A DNA stretch of 64,000 bases, from assembly GCA_016713225.1 (NCBI GenBank), contig JADJPO010000002.1, positions 930,001 through 994,000 on the forward strand, in the 5' to 3' direction. The notes beneath the pieces were generated by a model. That model had not been told where the DNA came from. It saw nothing but the letters and a program-made list of their open reading frames with translations, and made no database searches. Of the stretch, positions 45,577 to 55,103 are shown piece by piece. The position numbers and the translations under genes are program-made. Source of the DNA: Kineosporiaceae bacterium. Its GTDB lineage: Bacteria > Actinomycetota > Actinomycetes > Actinomycetales > Kineosporiaceae. Position 1 is the first letter of the stretch. Each line of letters begins with the position of its first letter.

Positions 45577-46974
45577 TCACCAGGGGCGGACCGCGGCGTC
45601 CTCGAGGTGGGTGTCGACCGGCGTGGTCCAGGTGCCGGCGCGTCCCCGGCCCGCGATGGTGCCGATGGCCGCGATCAGGCGCTCGACGTGCTCGTCCGTG
45701 GTGGCCAGGCCGACGCTGGCCCGCACCGCGGTGTCGTGGCCGGTACCGGCCAACAGGTGGTCGACCAACAGGTGCGCGCAGAACTTGCCGTCGCGGACGC
45801 CGATGCCGTACTCGAACGACACGGCTGCGGAGATGTCGGACGACGCCACACCATCCACGGTGAAGGCCACCACGCCGACCCGGTCGATGGCGCCGGCACT
45901 CGCGGCCTCGTCGCCGAAGATCGAGTAGGTGTGCACGCCCTGGATCGCGGCCAGGCCGTCGCGCAGCCGCTGGGCCAACCGCTCCTCGTGGGCCTGCACG
46001 GCGGCCCAGCTGCGGCGCAGCGCCGAGCACGCCGCGGCGAGGGCGATGGCGCCGATGACGTTGGGGCTGCCGCCCTCGTGGCGGGCCGCGCCGGCCGCCC
46101 AGGTCGCGGCAGGGACGGCGGTCGGGTTCTCGTCCGAGGTGACCCGGGCCGTGGCGCCGCCACCGATCAGGTAGGGCGCGGCGTCGTCCAGCCAGTCCGA
46201 GCGGCCGGCGAGCACCCCGGTGCCGAACGGCGCGTACAGCTTGTGGCCGGAGAAGGCGAGGTAGTCGATGCCGCTGGAGGCGAGGTCGATCGGGCGGTGC
46301 GGCGCGAACTGCGCGGCGTCCACGGCGAGCCGGGCGCCGTGCCGGGCCGTGATCTCGGCGATCCGATCGATGGGCCAGATCTCGCCGGTGACGTTGGAGG
46401 CGGCGGTGATCACGACCAGACAGTGGCGGTTGGTGACCGCGGCCACCGTGGCCTCGAGGCGCCCCAGGGCCTCGGGCAGGCTGGTCGGCACCGGCAGGGT
46501 GATGGTGCGCTCGGCGCCCCAGGGCAGCAGGGTCGAGTGGTGCTCGGTGGCGAAGACCACCACGGTGGTGTCCTGCGGCAGGACGTGGGCCAGGACCGAC
46601 CACGAGTCGGTGGTCGACCGGGTGAACACCACGGTGTCATCGGGGCGGGCACCGAGGAACGCGGCCACCTCGGTGCGGGCCTCTTCGTACCAGCGGCTGG
46701 TCACCCGGCTGGCGTAGCCGTTGCCGCGATGCACCGAGGAGTAGGTGGCCAGGGCGCGGTCGACGGCGGTCTTGACGCCGACCAGGGCCGGGGTGGACGC
46801 CGCGTGGTCGAGGTTGGCGTACTGCGCGACGCCGCCGTCGAACGGGATCAGCAGGTGGTCAGCCAGCGTGGCCGGGATGGCCTCGTGGCGCGCCGGGGGG
46901 CCAACGGGGGGACGGGGCGCGGCGGGCGTGGCCGAGCGGAGGGCGGTGCGGGCGACGGTGGAGATGAGCGGCAT
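45577..46974 (-). CDS. Class V aminotransferase (cysteine desulfurase-like), SAM-riboswitch controlled
   Basis: 465 residues from the ATG at 46974. PLP-dependent: K245 in FSGHKLYAPFG carries the cofactor, D219 in AVDAAQ pairs with the ring nitrogen, TEHHST (about 143-148) is the stacking His region. It has RHEGGSPNVIG but no obvious catalytic Cys loop, so it may be an aminotransferase, lyase or desulfurase. The SAM-IV riboswitch upstream ties it to sulfur or methionine metabolism. GAGGAG lies five bases before the ATG, inside the switch hairpin. Confidence 0.9.
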   Translation of the reverse strand: MPLISTVARTALRSATPAAPRPPVGPPARHEAIPATLADHLLIPFDGGVAQYANLDHAASTPALVGVKTAVDRALATYSSVHRGNGYASRVTSRWYEEARTEVAAFLGARPDDTVVFTRSTTDSWSVLAHVLPQDTTVVVFATEHHSTLLPWGAERTITLPVPTSLPEALGRLEATVAAVTNRHCLVVITAASNVTGEIWPIDRIAEITARHGARLAVDAAQFAPHRPIDLASSGIDYLAFSGHKLYAPFGTGVLAGRSDWLDDAAPYLIGGGATARVTSDENPTAVPAATWAAGAARHEGGSPNVIGAIALAAACSALRRSWAAVQAHEERLAQRLRDGLAAIQGVHTYSIFGDEAASAGAIDRVGVVAFTVDGVASSDISAAVSFEYGIGVRDGKFCAHLLVDHLLAGTGHDTAVRASVGLATTDEHVERLIAAIGTIAGRGRAGTWTTPVDTHLEDAAVRPW

Positions 46975-46981
46975 GACAGCT

Positions 46982-47001
46982 CCTCGGGTCGGGACCCGAG
47001 G
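46982..47001 (-). promoter_or_regulatory. Ribosome-site-sequestering hairpin (expression platform)
   Basis: On the minus strand CCTCGGGT pairs with ACCCGAGG around a four-base loop. The 3' arm contains the GAGG of the GAGGAG ribosome-binding site (46980-46985). Folding it would hide the site from the ribosome. This is the likely output stage of the adjoining riboswitch. Confidence 0.75.
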
Positions 47002-47010
47002 CGGTGCCGG

Positions 47011-47124
47011 GGTCCGCGCTTGCCCGCACCCGTGTGGTGCGGACCTGGTCGTCACCCGGAGCACCCCACCGCGGAGGAGGGTTGCCGGCCAGCGAGCCGG
47101 GGCTTGGTGCTGGCACTCATGACC
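47011..47124 (-). promoter_or_regulatory. SAM-IV riboswitch aptamer
   Basis: On the minus strand the element opens GGTCATGAGTGCCAGC, continues AAGCCCCGGCT and GCCGGCAACCCTCC, then GCGGTGGGGTGC, CCGGGTGACGACC, an accessory hairpin CGCACC/GGGTGCG and the closing GGCAAGCGCGGACC. This is the conserved order and wording of the SAM-IV class known from actinobacteria, including the 3' pseudoknot strand. It binds S-adenosylmethionine and normally shuts off the downstream gene. Confidence 0.93.
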
Positions 47125-47258
47125 TGACGACGAGGTTACGCAGGGCGCGGCGGCGGCGTCCAGGGTCCGATCGGGTACATCTCGCGATGTGAGACGTGCC
47201 CCGCGGATCCCGCCTTGGGGTGATCCGGCCGAGCTCGGGCGGCGCGGTGACCGGCTGA

Positions 47259-48014
47259 TCAGCCGCGAAGGTCGTCGAGGGAGGCGGCCCCCAGAGCCAC
47301 CTCGACGGCGTGAGGACCTTCGCGGGTGTGCAGTGCTCGCGCGATGTCGACGATGCGTGGATCCGGCCCGAACCGGCTCGACAGCACGGCCGCCAGGGTG
47401 CTGATCTCACCCTCGACGCGACCCTCGACGCGACCCTCGACGCGGGCTCGGACGGCGGCACGCTGCGCGATGATCTCGCCGGCCACGGTTCCCTCGAGAC
47501 TGATGGGCATTCCGGCCTCCCTTCGGGCAGTTTCGATGGTAGCCGCGTCCAGTCTGATCGCGGCCAGCACGATCGCCACACTGGCCAGATCGATCGTGCG
47601 ATGTGGCGGTGCGTGATCTCGGATCACCTCGAGCGCCCGGCGGAGCAGCTGAGCCCGATGGGCGCGGTCGGGTGCCTGGGCCAGGCTGGCCAGCGGCGCC
47701 AGGGCCGGTGTACCCAGGAAACCGATCGGGTCGCAGTCGCGCAGGTAGATGACGTGGATCCGTGACCGGTAGTCGAGCATCCGTAGCGGTAGGTCCGGCG
47801 TGACCCGTCGCACGAACTCCACGTGGGTCAGCGCGCCGGAGGCGGTCACCAACAGGTCGGCGTAGCGCGTGACCGCTGGCAGGGCCTCGCTCACCCGGAC
47901 GCTCTCCTCGGCCGCCTCGATGCCGAGCCATCGACACACAGCCACCAGCTCGACGGCGGCAAGTTGACGCAGCGCGTTGTCGTAGATCGGTCCGGGCCCG
48001 TTCACGTCGCTCAC
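47259..48014 (-). CDS. Rpn/PD-(D/E)XK-nuclease-like protein
   Basis: 251 residues from the GTG at 48014. The segment RYADLLVTASGALTHVEFV, then LPLRMLDYRSRIHVIYLRD, fits the core of the Rpn/transposase-like PD-(D/E)XK family (Asp, then Glu-x-x). The usual Glu-x-Lys/Gln is Glu-x-Val here, so activity is doubtful. The C-terminal half has three REGRV-type repeats (RVEGRVEGRVEG) from a 12-base DNA repeat. Such proteins are often remnants of mobile or recombination functions. Confidence 0.7.
   Translation of the reverse strand: MSDVNGPGPIYDNALRQLAAVELVAVCRWLGIEAAEESVRVSEALPAVTRYADLLVTASGALTHVEFVRRVTPDLPLRMLDYRSRIHVIYLRDCDPIGFLGTPALAPLASLAQAPDRAHRAQLLRRALEVIRDHAPPHRTIDLASVAIVLAAIRLDAATIETARREAGMPISLEGTVAGEIIAQRAAVRARVEGRVEGRVEGEISTLAAVLSSRFGPDPRIVDIARALHTREGPHAVEVALGAASLDDLRG
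47410..47447. repeat. 12-base tandem repeat inside the Rpn-like gene
   Basis: Three copies of a 12-base unit (CCCTCGACGCGA on the + strand) encode the EGRV repeats on the minus strand. The unit preserves frame, so copy number could vary without disruption. Confidence 0.85.
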
Positions 48015-48044
48015 GCTAGGCGGCCCTCGGTCACCGTGGTCCGG

Positions 48045-48053
48045 TTGTCCACA
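48045..48053 (+). other. Consensus DnaA box (isolated)
   Basis: TTGTCCACA, the actinobacterial DnaA-box consensus, sits in the 108-base gap between the Rpn-like and DinB genes, beside an inverted repeat GGACGAC/GTCGTCC (48056-48077). There is no cluster of boxes, so this is not an origin. It may be chance. Confidence 0.4.
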
Positions 48054-48122
48054 GGAGGACGACCGCGACGAGTCGTCCACACCTGCCGGCTCGCGACGAC
48101 GACGCCGACGCGTGGTCGTGGG

Positions 48123-48647
48123 TCAGTCGCCGGTGGCGCCGTCGATGGACTCGCGCAGCAGGTCGGCGTGCCCGGCGTGGCGGGCGTACTCCTCGATCAG
48201 GTGGATCAGGACCCATCGCAGGCTGGTCCGGTCACCGCGGTAGCTGTCCCGCTGGATGAGCTGGTCGAGGCCGCCGGGCAGAGCGGCGTCCAGGATCGCC
48301 TCCGAATCGGCGACGGCGGCGTCGAACAGGGCGAACAGCTCCTGCGGGGAGTCGTCCGCCGCAGAATGGAACTCCCAGTCCCGATCGGAGGCCCAGTCCA
48401 CGCTGCGCCAGGGCTCGGTGAACTCGCCACCGATCAGCTTGTGCCGGAACCAGCCCTGCTCGACCACGGCCAGGTGCTTGAGCAGCCCGCCCAGGGTCAG
48501 CTCCGACGGCCCGAGCCGCATCGCCAGTTGGGCGCCGTCCAGTCCCTCGGCCTTGAGCCGCACCGTCGCGCGGTAGTAGTTCAGGAAGCTGCGCAGGAGC
48601 GTGATCTCGTCCCCGGTCGGCGGGGTGTCGATGCGCTGGGTCGTCAT
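48123..48647 (-). CDS. DinB-family protein (DUF664-like)
   Basis: 174 residues from the ATG at 48647, with TAGCCT eight bases upstream. Four-helix bundle with metal-site histidines in LGGLLKHLAVVEQGWF and the C-terminal LIHLIEEYARHAGHADLLRE signature. Related to thiol-dependent transferases that use mycothiol or bacillithiol. Function unknown. Confidence 0.9.
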   Translation of the reverse strand: MTTQRIDTPPTGDEITLLRSFLNYYRATVRLKAEGLDGAQLAMRLGPSELTLGGLLKHLAVVEQGWFRHKLIGGEFTEPWRSVDWASDRDWEFHSAADDSPQELFALFDAAVADSEAILDAALPGGLDQLIQRDSYRGDRTSLRWVLIHLIEEYARHAGHADLLRESIDGATGD

Positions 48648-48697
48648 GGCATGCCAGGCTAGCGCGGCGGGGTCGGGCGGTCGTCGAGGAGAAGATC

Positions 48698-50026
48698 ATG
48701 GGTGTCGCAACGGGTTCGGGTGACCCCCGAGAGCAGTACCTGATCCGGTATGCCGGGTCGTTCGCACCGTTCGTGGTGGAGCGGGCCGAGGGCTCCTGGG
48801 TGATCACCACCGACGGACGGCGGGTGCTCGACTTCACCTCCGGCCAGATCAGTTCCACCCTCGGGCACAACCACCCCCGGGTGATCGAGGCCATCGAACG
48901 CTCGCTGCGTGGGGCGATCCACCTCAACTCCTGGATGCTGCACGAGGACGTGCTCGAGCTCGCCCGGCGCCTGGCCGAACTGCTGCCCGATCCACTGGAT
49001 CGCACCATCGTGCTCAGTACCGGTTCGGAGACCAACGAGTTCGCGTTGCGCATGGCCAAGGTGTTCACCGGTGGGTTCGAGGTCGTCGGCCTGACCCGCA
49101 GCTTCCACGGGCTGCTCGCCGGCACCAACTCGGTGACGTTCTCGATGGGGCACAAGGGAAACGGCCCGCTGATGCCCGGCTCGTACGCCATCCCGGCGCC
49201 CTACTGCTACCGCTGCCCGCTGGCGATGCAGCGGGACACCTGTGAACTGGCCTGCCTGCGACTGGGTTTCGAGATGGTCGATGCCCAGACCGTCGGCTCG
49301 CCGGCGGCGATGATCGTCGAGCCGGTGTTGTCCACCGGTGGGGTGATCCCGCTGCCCGAGGGATATCTGGCGCAGGCGAAGACCGAGTGCGAGCGGCGGG
49401 GCATGACGCTGATCGTCGACGAGGCACAGACCGGCCTGGGCCGCACCGGCGCCTTGTTCGCCTCGATCGCGGACGGTGTGGTGCCCGACTTCCTGACCAT
49501 GTCCAAGACCTTGGGCGGCGGCGTCCCGGTCGGCGCCACGGTGACCTCGGCGGCGATCGAGCAGGCCTGTGTGGACGCCGGCATGCTGCACATCACCACC
49601 CACGTCAACGACCCGATGCTGGCCACGGTCGGCCTGGCCGTGCTGGATGCGCTCGAGGAGGACGACCTCGCCGCGCGGGCGCAGACCATGGGGACCTACC
49701 TGATGGACTCGTTGTGGGCGTTGGCGAAACGGCACGAGCAGGTCGGCGACGTCCGGGGCCGGGGGTTGCTGGTGGGGCTGGAACTGGTCACCGACCGCGA
49801 CTCGAAGGCGCCCGCCAATGCGCTCGGTGCCGCGGTCACCGAGGAGTGTCTGCGCCGCGGCCTCTCGATGAACATCGTCAAGGGCGACGGGTCGCAGACC
49901 AACTGCTTCCGCATGGCGCCGCCGCTGACCGTCACCCACGAGGAGATCGACATCGCCGTCGGCATCATCGACGAGTCGCTCACCGCGTGCCTGGCCAGGG
50001 GGAGTTCCGCGGGTAGCGCGGGGTAG
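48698..50026 (+). CDS. Class III PLP-dependent aminotransferase
   Basis: 442 residues. Cofactor Lys is K270 in MSKTLGGGVPVGA; the PLP-binding Asp is in IVDEAQTGLGRTG. GSETNEFALRMAK and TTHVNDPMLA are further family marks. The YCYRCPLAMQRDTCELACL cysteine-rich stretch resembles the dialkylglycine decarboxylase/aminobutyrate group. The substrate could be an omega-amino acid; it cannot be settled from sequence. Confidence 0.9.
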   Translation: MGVATGSGDPREQYLIRYAGSFAPFVVERAEGSWVITTDGRRVLDFTSGQISSTLGHNHPRVIEAIERSLRGAIHLNSWMLHEDVLELARRLAELLPDPLDRTIVLSTGSETNEFALRMAKVFTGGFEVVGLTRSFHGLLAGTNSVTFSMGHKGNGPLMPGSYAIPAPYCYRCPLAMQRDTCELACLRLGFEMVDAQTVGSPAAMIVEPVLSTGGVIPLPEGYLAQAKTECERRGMTLIVDEAQTGLGRTGALFASIADGVVPDFLTMSKTLGGGVPVGATVTSAAIEQACVDAGMLHITTHVNDPMLATVGLAVLDALEEDDLAARAQTMGTYLMDSLWALAKRHEQVGDVRGRGLLVGLELVTDRDSKAPANALGAAVTEECLRRGLSMNIVKGDGSQTNCFRMAPPLTVTHEEIDIAVGIIDESLTACLARGSSAGSAG

Positions 50027-50059
50027 CTCGGGTAGACGGTCTGCGGAGCAGCCGTCACC

Positions 50060-50485
50060 TCACCCGGCGAGGAGCGCGTCGATCCGCTGGGCCAGAACGG
50101 GTTCCGGCTGGGCTCCGACGATGCGTCCCACGGTGACGCCGTCCCGCACGAACGCCAGCGTCGGAATGCTGCGGGCGTCGAAGCGGGCCGAGGCCTGCGG
50201 GTTGTCGTCCACGTTGACCTTGACCACCTTGACCGTGCCGGCGTAACGGACGGCGATCCGCTCCAGCACTGGCGCGACCAGTCGGCAGGGGCCGCACCAT
50301 GGCGCCCACAGATCGACCAACACCAGCCGGCCGGTGTCCAGCGCGGCGGCCAGGTCGGCGTCCCCGGCATCGACGAGCCAGGGCAGGTCGGTGTGGCAGG
50401 AGGCGCAACGAGGTCGACCGGACGAGGCGACCGGGACTCGGTTCTTGGTACCGCAGTTCGGACACGGAGTGACGCGAGAAGCCAT
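50060..50485 (-). CDS. trxC: Thioredoxin 2-type protein with zinc ribbon
   Basis: 141 residues from the ATG at 50485. An N-terminal zinc ribbon (C8xxC11, C27xxC30) precedes the thioredoxin fold with the active site WCGPC (C64, C67) and the cis-proline in SIPTLAFV. This is the TrxC layout, a disulfide reductase induced in oxidative stress in other bacteria. It diverges from the nucleoside hydrolase. Confidence 0.93.
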   Translation of the reverse strand: MASRVTPCPNCGTKNRVPVASSGRPRCASCHTDLPWLVDAGDADLAAALDTGRLVLVDLWAPWCGPCRLVAPVLERIAVRYAGTVKVVKVNVDDNPQASARFDARSIPTLAFVRDGVTVGRIVGAQPEPVLAQRIDALLAG

Positions 50486-50509
50486 GGTCGAAACCTAGAC
50501 TCGCCGGTC

Positions 50510-51541
50510 ATGACAACGGAAGCGGCCGCGGGTGGCGCAGGCTCGATCCCGATCGTGCTGGACGTCGACACCGGGGTGGACGACGCCTGCGCCCTGCTGC
50601 TCGCGGCCCGCCACCCGGGGCTGGACCTGCGCGCGGTGACCTGTGTCGCCGGCAACGCCGACGTCGACCAGGTGGTGGCGAACACCCTCACGGTGCTCGA
50701 CGTCGCCGGTCGGCCGGACGTGCCGGTGGCGCGCGGCGCGGACCGGCCGATGCTCGAGCCGGCCCGTCCCGCCCGCCACGTGCACGGCGAGGACGGCATG
50801 GGTGACCTGGAGCCGGCGGGCTGGGCGGTCTCGACCCGCCGTCCGGACCCGCGTCACGCCGTCGAGCTGTTACGCGACGTGCTGGACGCCGCGGCTACCG
50901 CCGGTGAGCGGGTGACGTTGGTGCCCTTGGCCCCGATGACCAACATTGCGCTGCTGCTGCGGACCTACCCCCACGTCGCCCGGGGTCTGCGTCGGATCGT
51001 GTTCATGGGTGGTGCCGCCTTGGTCGGCAATGCCACGGCCGCCGCGGAGTTCAACGTCTGGCACGACCCGGAGTCGGCCGCGATCGTGCTGGACGCCGCG
51101 ACGTCCCTGGGGATCGAGGTCACCATGTACGGCCTCGACGTGTTCTACGACGTGCGGGTGAGCCGTTCGCAGGCAACGAATCTCATGGCTGCGCCGGGGG
51201 TGACGTCCCGTCTGGCGGGCGCGCTGATCGACTTCCAGTGCCGTCGGTTCGGTGAGGACGACGCCACCATCGGCGACGCGGGTGCGGTGTGCGCGGTGGC
51301 CGATCCGGCGGGCCTGGCCACTCGGCGGCTGCCGGTGCGCATCGAACTGGCCGGCTCGTGGACCCGTGGACAGACGGTCGTCGACCAACGCGAGACCGGG
51401 CTCGACCACGCCCACGATCCGCACGGCCTCGCCCCGGCCGTGATCGACGTGGCGCTCGGGGTGGACGCGGCCCGCTACGCCCGGCTCTGGCTCGAGGTCG
51501 TCGAGGCACCGAGCGACCCGGGTCTCAGAGCACCGGCCTGA
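50510..51541 (+). CDS. Inosine-uridine preferring nucleoside hydrolase
   Basis: 343 residues from the ATG at 50510. Hydrolyses nucleosides to base and ribose. The Ca2+-binding DVDTGVDDA motif (D18, D20, D24, D25) is intact, with VTLVPLAPMTNIALLL, FNVWHDPESA and a C-terminal Asp region. TAGACT eight bases before the ATG suggests a leaderless mRNA. Its 3' end overlaps the convergent methyltransferase by 17 bases. Confidence 0.94.
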   Translation: MTTEAAAGGAGSIPIVLDVDTGVDDACALLLAARHPGLDLRAVTCVAGNADVDQVVANTLTVLDVAGRPDVPVARGADRPMLEPARPARHVHGEDGMGDLEPAGWAVSTRRPDPRHAVELLRDVLDAAATAGERVTLVPLAPMTNIALLLRTYPHVARGLRRIVFMGGAALVGNATAAAEFNVWHDPESAAIVLDAATSLGIEVTMYGLDVFYDVRVSRSQATNLMAAPGVTSRLAGALIDFQCRRFGEDDATIGDAGAVCAVADPAGLATRRLPVRIELAGSWTRGQTVVDQRETGLDHAHDPHGLAPAVIDVALGVDAARYARLWLEVVEAPSDPGLRAPA

Positions 51542-52724
51542 CCGCGATCACGCTCTGTCGCCCGGCCACCCGGGTGAGCACGATGGTGGCGTCGGCCTCG
51601 CCCCAGCTGGTCGACAGGCGCAGCTGCTTGCGCAACTGCTCGGGCTGCACCGCCGTCCCGCGCTTCTTGATCGTCAGTCGGCCCACGCCACGGTCACGCA
51701 ACCAGCTGCGCAGCGTCTTGAGCTGAAAGCCGAAGACATCCTGGACGGCGTACGCGCGGGCGAGCGGGGTCCGCACCAGGGCCTCGCCGGTGACGTAGGC
51801 GATGGTGGGGTCGACCAGGTGACCGCCGACGGCGGCGGCGACCTGGCCCACGAGCCCGGCGCGGATCACGGCGCCGTCCGGCTCGTACAGGTACGCCGCC
51901 ACCGGCCCGACCGTGGCTGCCGGCATGCCGGCGTCGCTGACCTCCGCCGGCGGGCTCTCGTCGCCCTCGGCGGGTAGCACCAGGGCCGAGCGCCGGACGC
52001 CGTCGCGCGCCGTGAGCCCGAACCACAGCCCCGCCTCGACCACGTCGCCCCCCACCGAGATCCACTGCGCCTCGGCCCCTGCGGGGACCAGGTGGTGGGG
52101 GATACCCGGGGCGGTCTTCAGGCCCACCGCCGGCAGCCGCTGGGCCAGGTCGAGCACGAACGACAGCGGTGGTGACCCGAGGCGCGGGTCGAGCAGGCGC
52201 TTGCCGGTCTCGTTGCGTCGTGCCGGGTCGACGAAGGCGCCACCGAATCCGGCCAGGTCGACGGTGGTGGCGTCGGCACAACGCACCGACGCCTCGGGCC
52301 AGTGCCGCAGGTTCATGGTGGCGACGGCGGCGGTCACCTCGTCCCGTTCGACCGCCAGCACCTCGCGATCGAAGGTCGCCAGCGCCATGGAGTCCGCCCC
52401 GATGCCACACCCCAGGTCGGCCACCCGGTCGATGCCGGCCGAGACGAAGCGCTGGGCGTGCCGGGCGGCCACGGAGAACCGCGTGGCCTGTTCGAGCCCG
52501 GTGACGGTGAACAGCATGCCGTCGGCGAACGGGCCGAACTTGGCCCGTGCCGCCGACCGCAGCCGGGACTGGGTCAGCGCAGCGGCCACCAGGGCGGGAT
52601 CGTGGCCGGCGGCGCGCAACTGCTCACCCAGGCCCAGGGCGTCGTCCTCGCGGTAGGGCGGCAGCGACTCCAGCAAGGCCCAGCCCTGCTCGGTCAGCAG
52701 TCCGGAGATTCCCGCCAGGTCCAC
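51525..52724 (-). CDS. SAM-dependent methyltransferase with THUMP-like C-terminal domain
   Basis: 399 residues from the GTG at 52724; the longer frame upstream covers the groES promoter and is spurious. Residues 1-90 are helical; motif I is DLGCGIGAD (103-111) and a FVDPARRNETGKR motif replaces NPPY. The C-terminal part (LKTLRSWLRDRGVGRLTIKKRG) is the THUMP-like domain. Probably an RNA methyltransferase; target unknown. Confidence 0.9.
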   Translation of the reverse strand: MDLAGISGLLTEQGWALLESLPPYREDDALGLGEQLRAAGHDPALVAAALTQSRLRSAARAKFGPFADGMLFTVTGLEQATRFSVAARHAQRFVSAGIDRVADLGCGIGADSMALATFDREVLAVERDEVTAAVATMNLRHWPEASVRCADATTVDLAGFGGAFVDPARRNETGKRLLDPRLGSPPLSFVLDLAQRLPAVGLKTAPGIPHHLVPAGAEAQWISVGGDVVEAGLWFGLTARDGVRRSALVLPAEGDESPPAEVSDAGMPAATVGPVAAYLYEPDGAVIRAGLVGQVAAAVGGHLVDPTIAYVTGEALVRTPLARAYAVQDVFGFQLKTLRSWLRDRGVGRLTIKKRGTAVQPEQLRKQLRLSTSWGEADATIVLTRVAGRQSVIAVRPVL

Positions 52725-52817
52725 CGGACGATCCTCGCATGTCACCCGTGTGGGCGCGCCGGCGGCCGCGAACGGCACCGGCGCGGGTCGTCCCCAGATC
52801 ACGACCGGACCACGAAA

Positions 52818-52844
52818 CTGGCACTCGGTTTGACCGAGTGCTAA
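52818..52844. promoter_or_regulatory. CIRCE operator (HrcA site)
   Basis: CTGGCACTC-N9-GAGTGCTAA matches the CIRCE consensus TTAGCACTC-N9-GAGTGCTAA with two left-arm changes. The nine-base spacer contains the groES -35 box, so bound HrcA would block the promoter. hrcA itself is not in the window. Confidence 0.9.
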
Positions 52845-52859
52845 TCGACGTCCTAGATT
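52830..52859 (+). promoter_or_regulatory. groES: groES-groEL promoter
   Basis: TTGACC (52830-52835) and TAGATT (52854-52859), 18 bases apart, overlapping the CIRCE operator. The leader to groES is about 125 bases. Confidence 0.8.
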
Positions 52860-52863
52860 CGTG

Positions 52864-52893
52864 GTTGGCACTCTCGGTGTGAGTGTGCCAACG
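52864..52893. promoter_or_regulatory. Second, imperfect CIRCE-like inverted repeat
   Basis: TTGGCACTC and GAGTGTGCCAA face each other across seven bases, just after the -10 box. It resembles a CIRCE half-site pair, but the right arm has a two-base insertion and the spacer is seven rather than nine. It would form a stem at the 5' end of the mRNA. Confidence 0.55.
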
Positions 52894-52991
52894 CTGGGAG
52901 GGTCCGACCGGCACCCGCGACGACGGTTCGTCAACCCACCCGGCACAGTCCAACAGCCGCCCATCGACATTCCCGAAGGGGAGGTCCGCAA

Positions 52992-53291
52992 GTGTCGGTC
53001 TCCATCAAGCCTCTCGAGGACCGCATCGTCGTGAAGCCTCTCGAGGCCGAGCAGACCACTGCGTCCGGATTGGTCATCCCGGACACCGCGAAGGAGAAGC
53101 CCCAGGAGGGCGAGGTCCTCGCTGTGGGTCCGGGCCGGTTCGACGACGAGGGTGCCAAGCGCATCCCGCTCGACGTGAAGGTCGGCGACACCGTCCTCTA
53201 CAGCAAGTACGGGGGCACCGAGGTCAAGTACAGCGGTCAGGAATACCTGATCCTGTCGGCCCGCGACGTGCTCGCGATCATCGAGAAGTAA
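52992..53291 (+). CDS. groES: Co-chaperonin GroES
   Basis: 99 residues, GTG start. It has IKPLEDRIVVKPLEAEQTTASG (mobile loop) split across residues 5-30, VGPGRFDDEG and VLYSKYGGTEVKY. It caps the GroEL ring in protein folding. CIRCE upstream implies heat-shock repression by HrcA. groEL follows after 99 bases. Confidence 0.98.
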   Translation: MSVSIKPLEDRIVVKPLEAEQTTASGLVIPDTAKEKPQEGEVLAVGPGRFDDEGAKRIPLDVKVGDTVLYSKYGGTEVKYSGQEYLILSARDVLAIIEK

Positions 53292-53317
53292 CGACCCACC
53301 CACCCGCGAAGTGACCT

Positions 53318-53357
53318 CCGCCCCGACCGGCCGGCATCAGCCGATCGGCCGGGGCGG
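53318..53357 (+). other. Stem-loop between groES and groEL
   Basis: CCGCCCC (53318-53324) pairs with GGGGCGG (53351-53357), and the inner bases continue the helix with two mismatches and one G-U around a six-base loop, about 15 pairs in all. It may set the groES:groEL ratio by processing or protection. Confidence 0.65.
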
Positions 53358-53390
53358 TCGTCCGTGGTCGCTATTGGAAGGACGCACTGC

Positions 53391-55010
<1,620 letters not shown>

Positions 55011-55032
55011 GGTCTGAGAAAACACCGTCAGA

Positions 55033-55078
55033 ACGAGAGCTGGGCTCGCCCCCACGGGGGCGAGCCCAGCTCTCGTTT
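55033..55078. terminator. Strong bidirectional terminator groEL / whiB3
   Basis: ACGAGAGCTGGGCTCGCCCC and its reverse complement form a stem of 20-21 pairs (55033-55076) with a minimal loop, followed by TTTGT on the plus side. It lies between the convergent groEL and WhiB genes and is the clearest terminator in the window. Confidence 0.93.
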
Positions 55079-55103
55079 GTCGCGTTCGCGGGCGTGGACC
55101 GGC

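Noticed and set aside
48045..48053. Replication origin
   Set aside because: Only one DnaA box, no AT-rich region and no dnaA or dnaN nearby.
51525..53303. 592-codon version of the THUMP-like methyltransferase
   Set aside because: The extra N-terminal 193 codons cover groES, its promoter and CIRCE. The GTG at 52724 gives the normal N-terminus.
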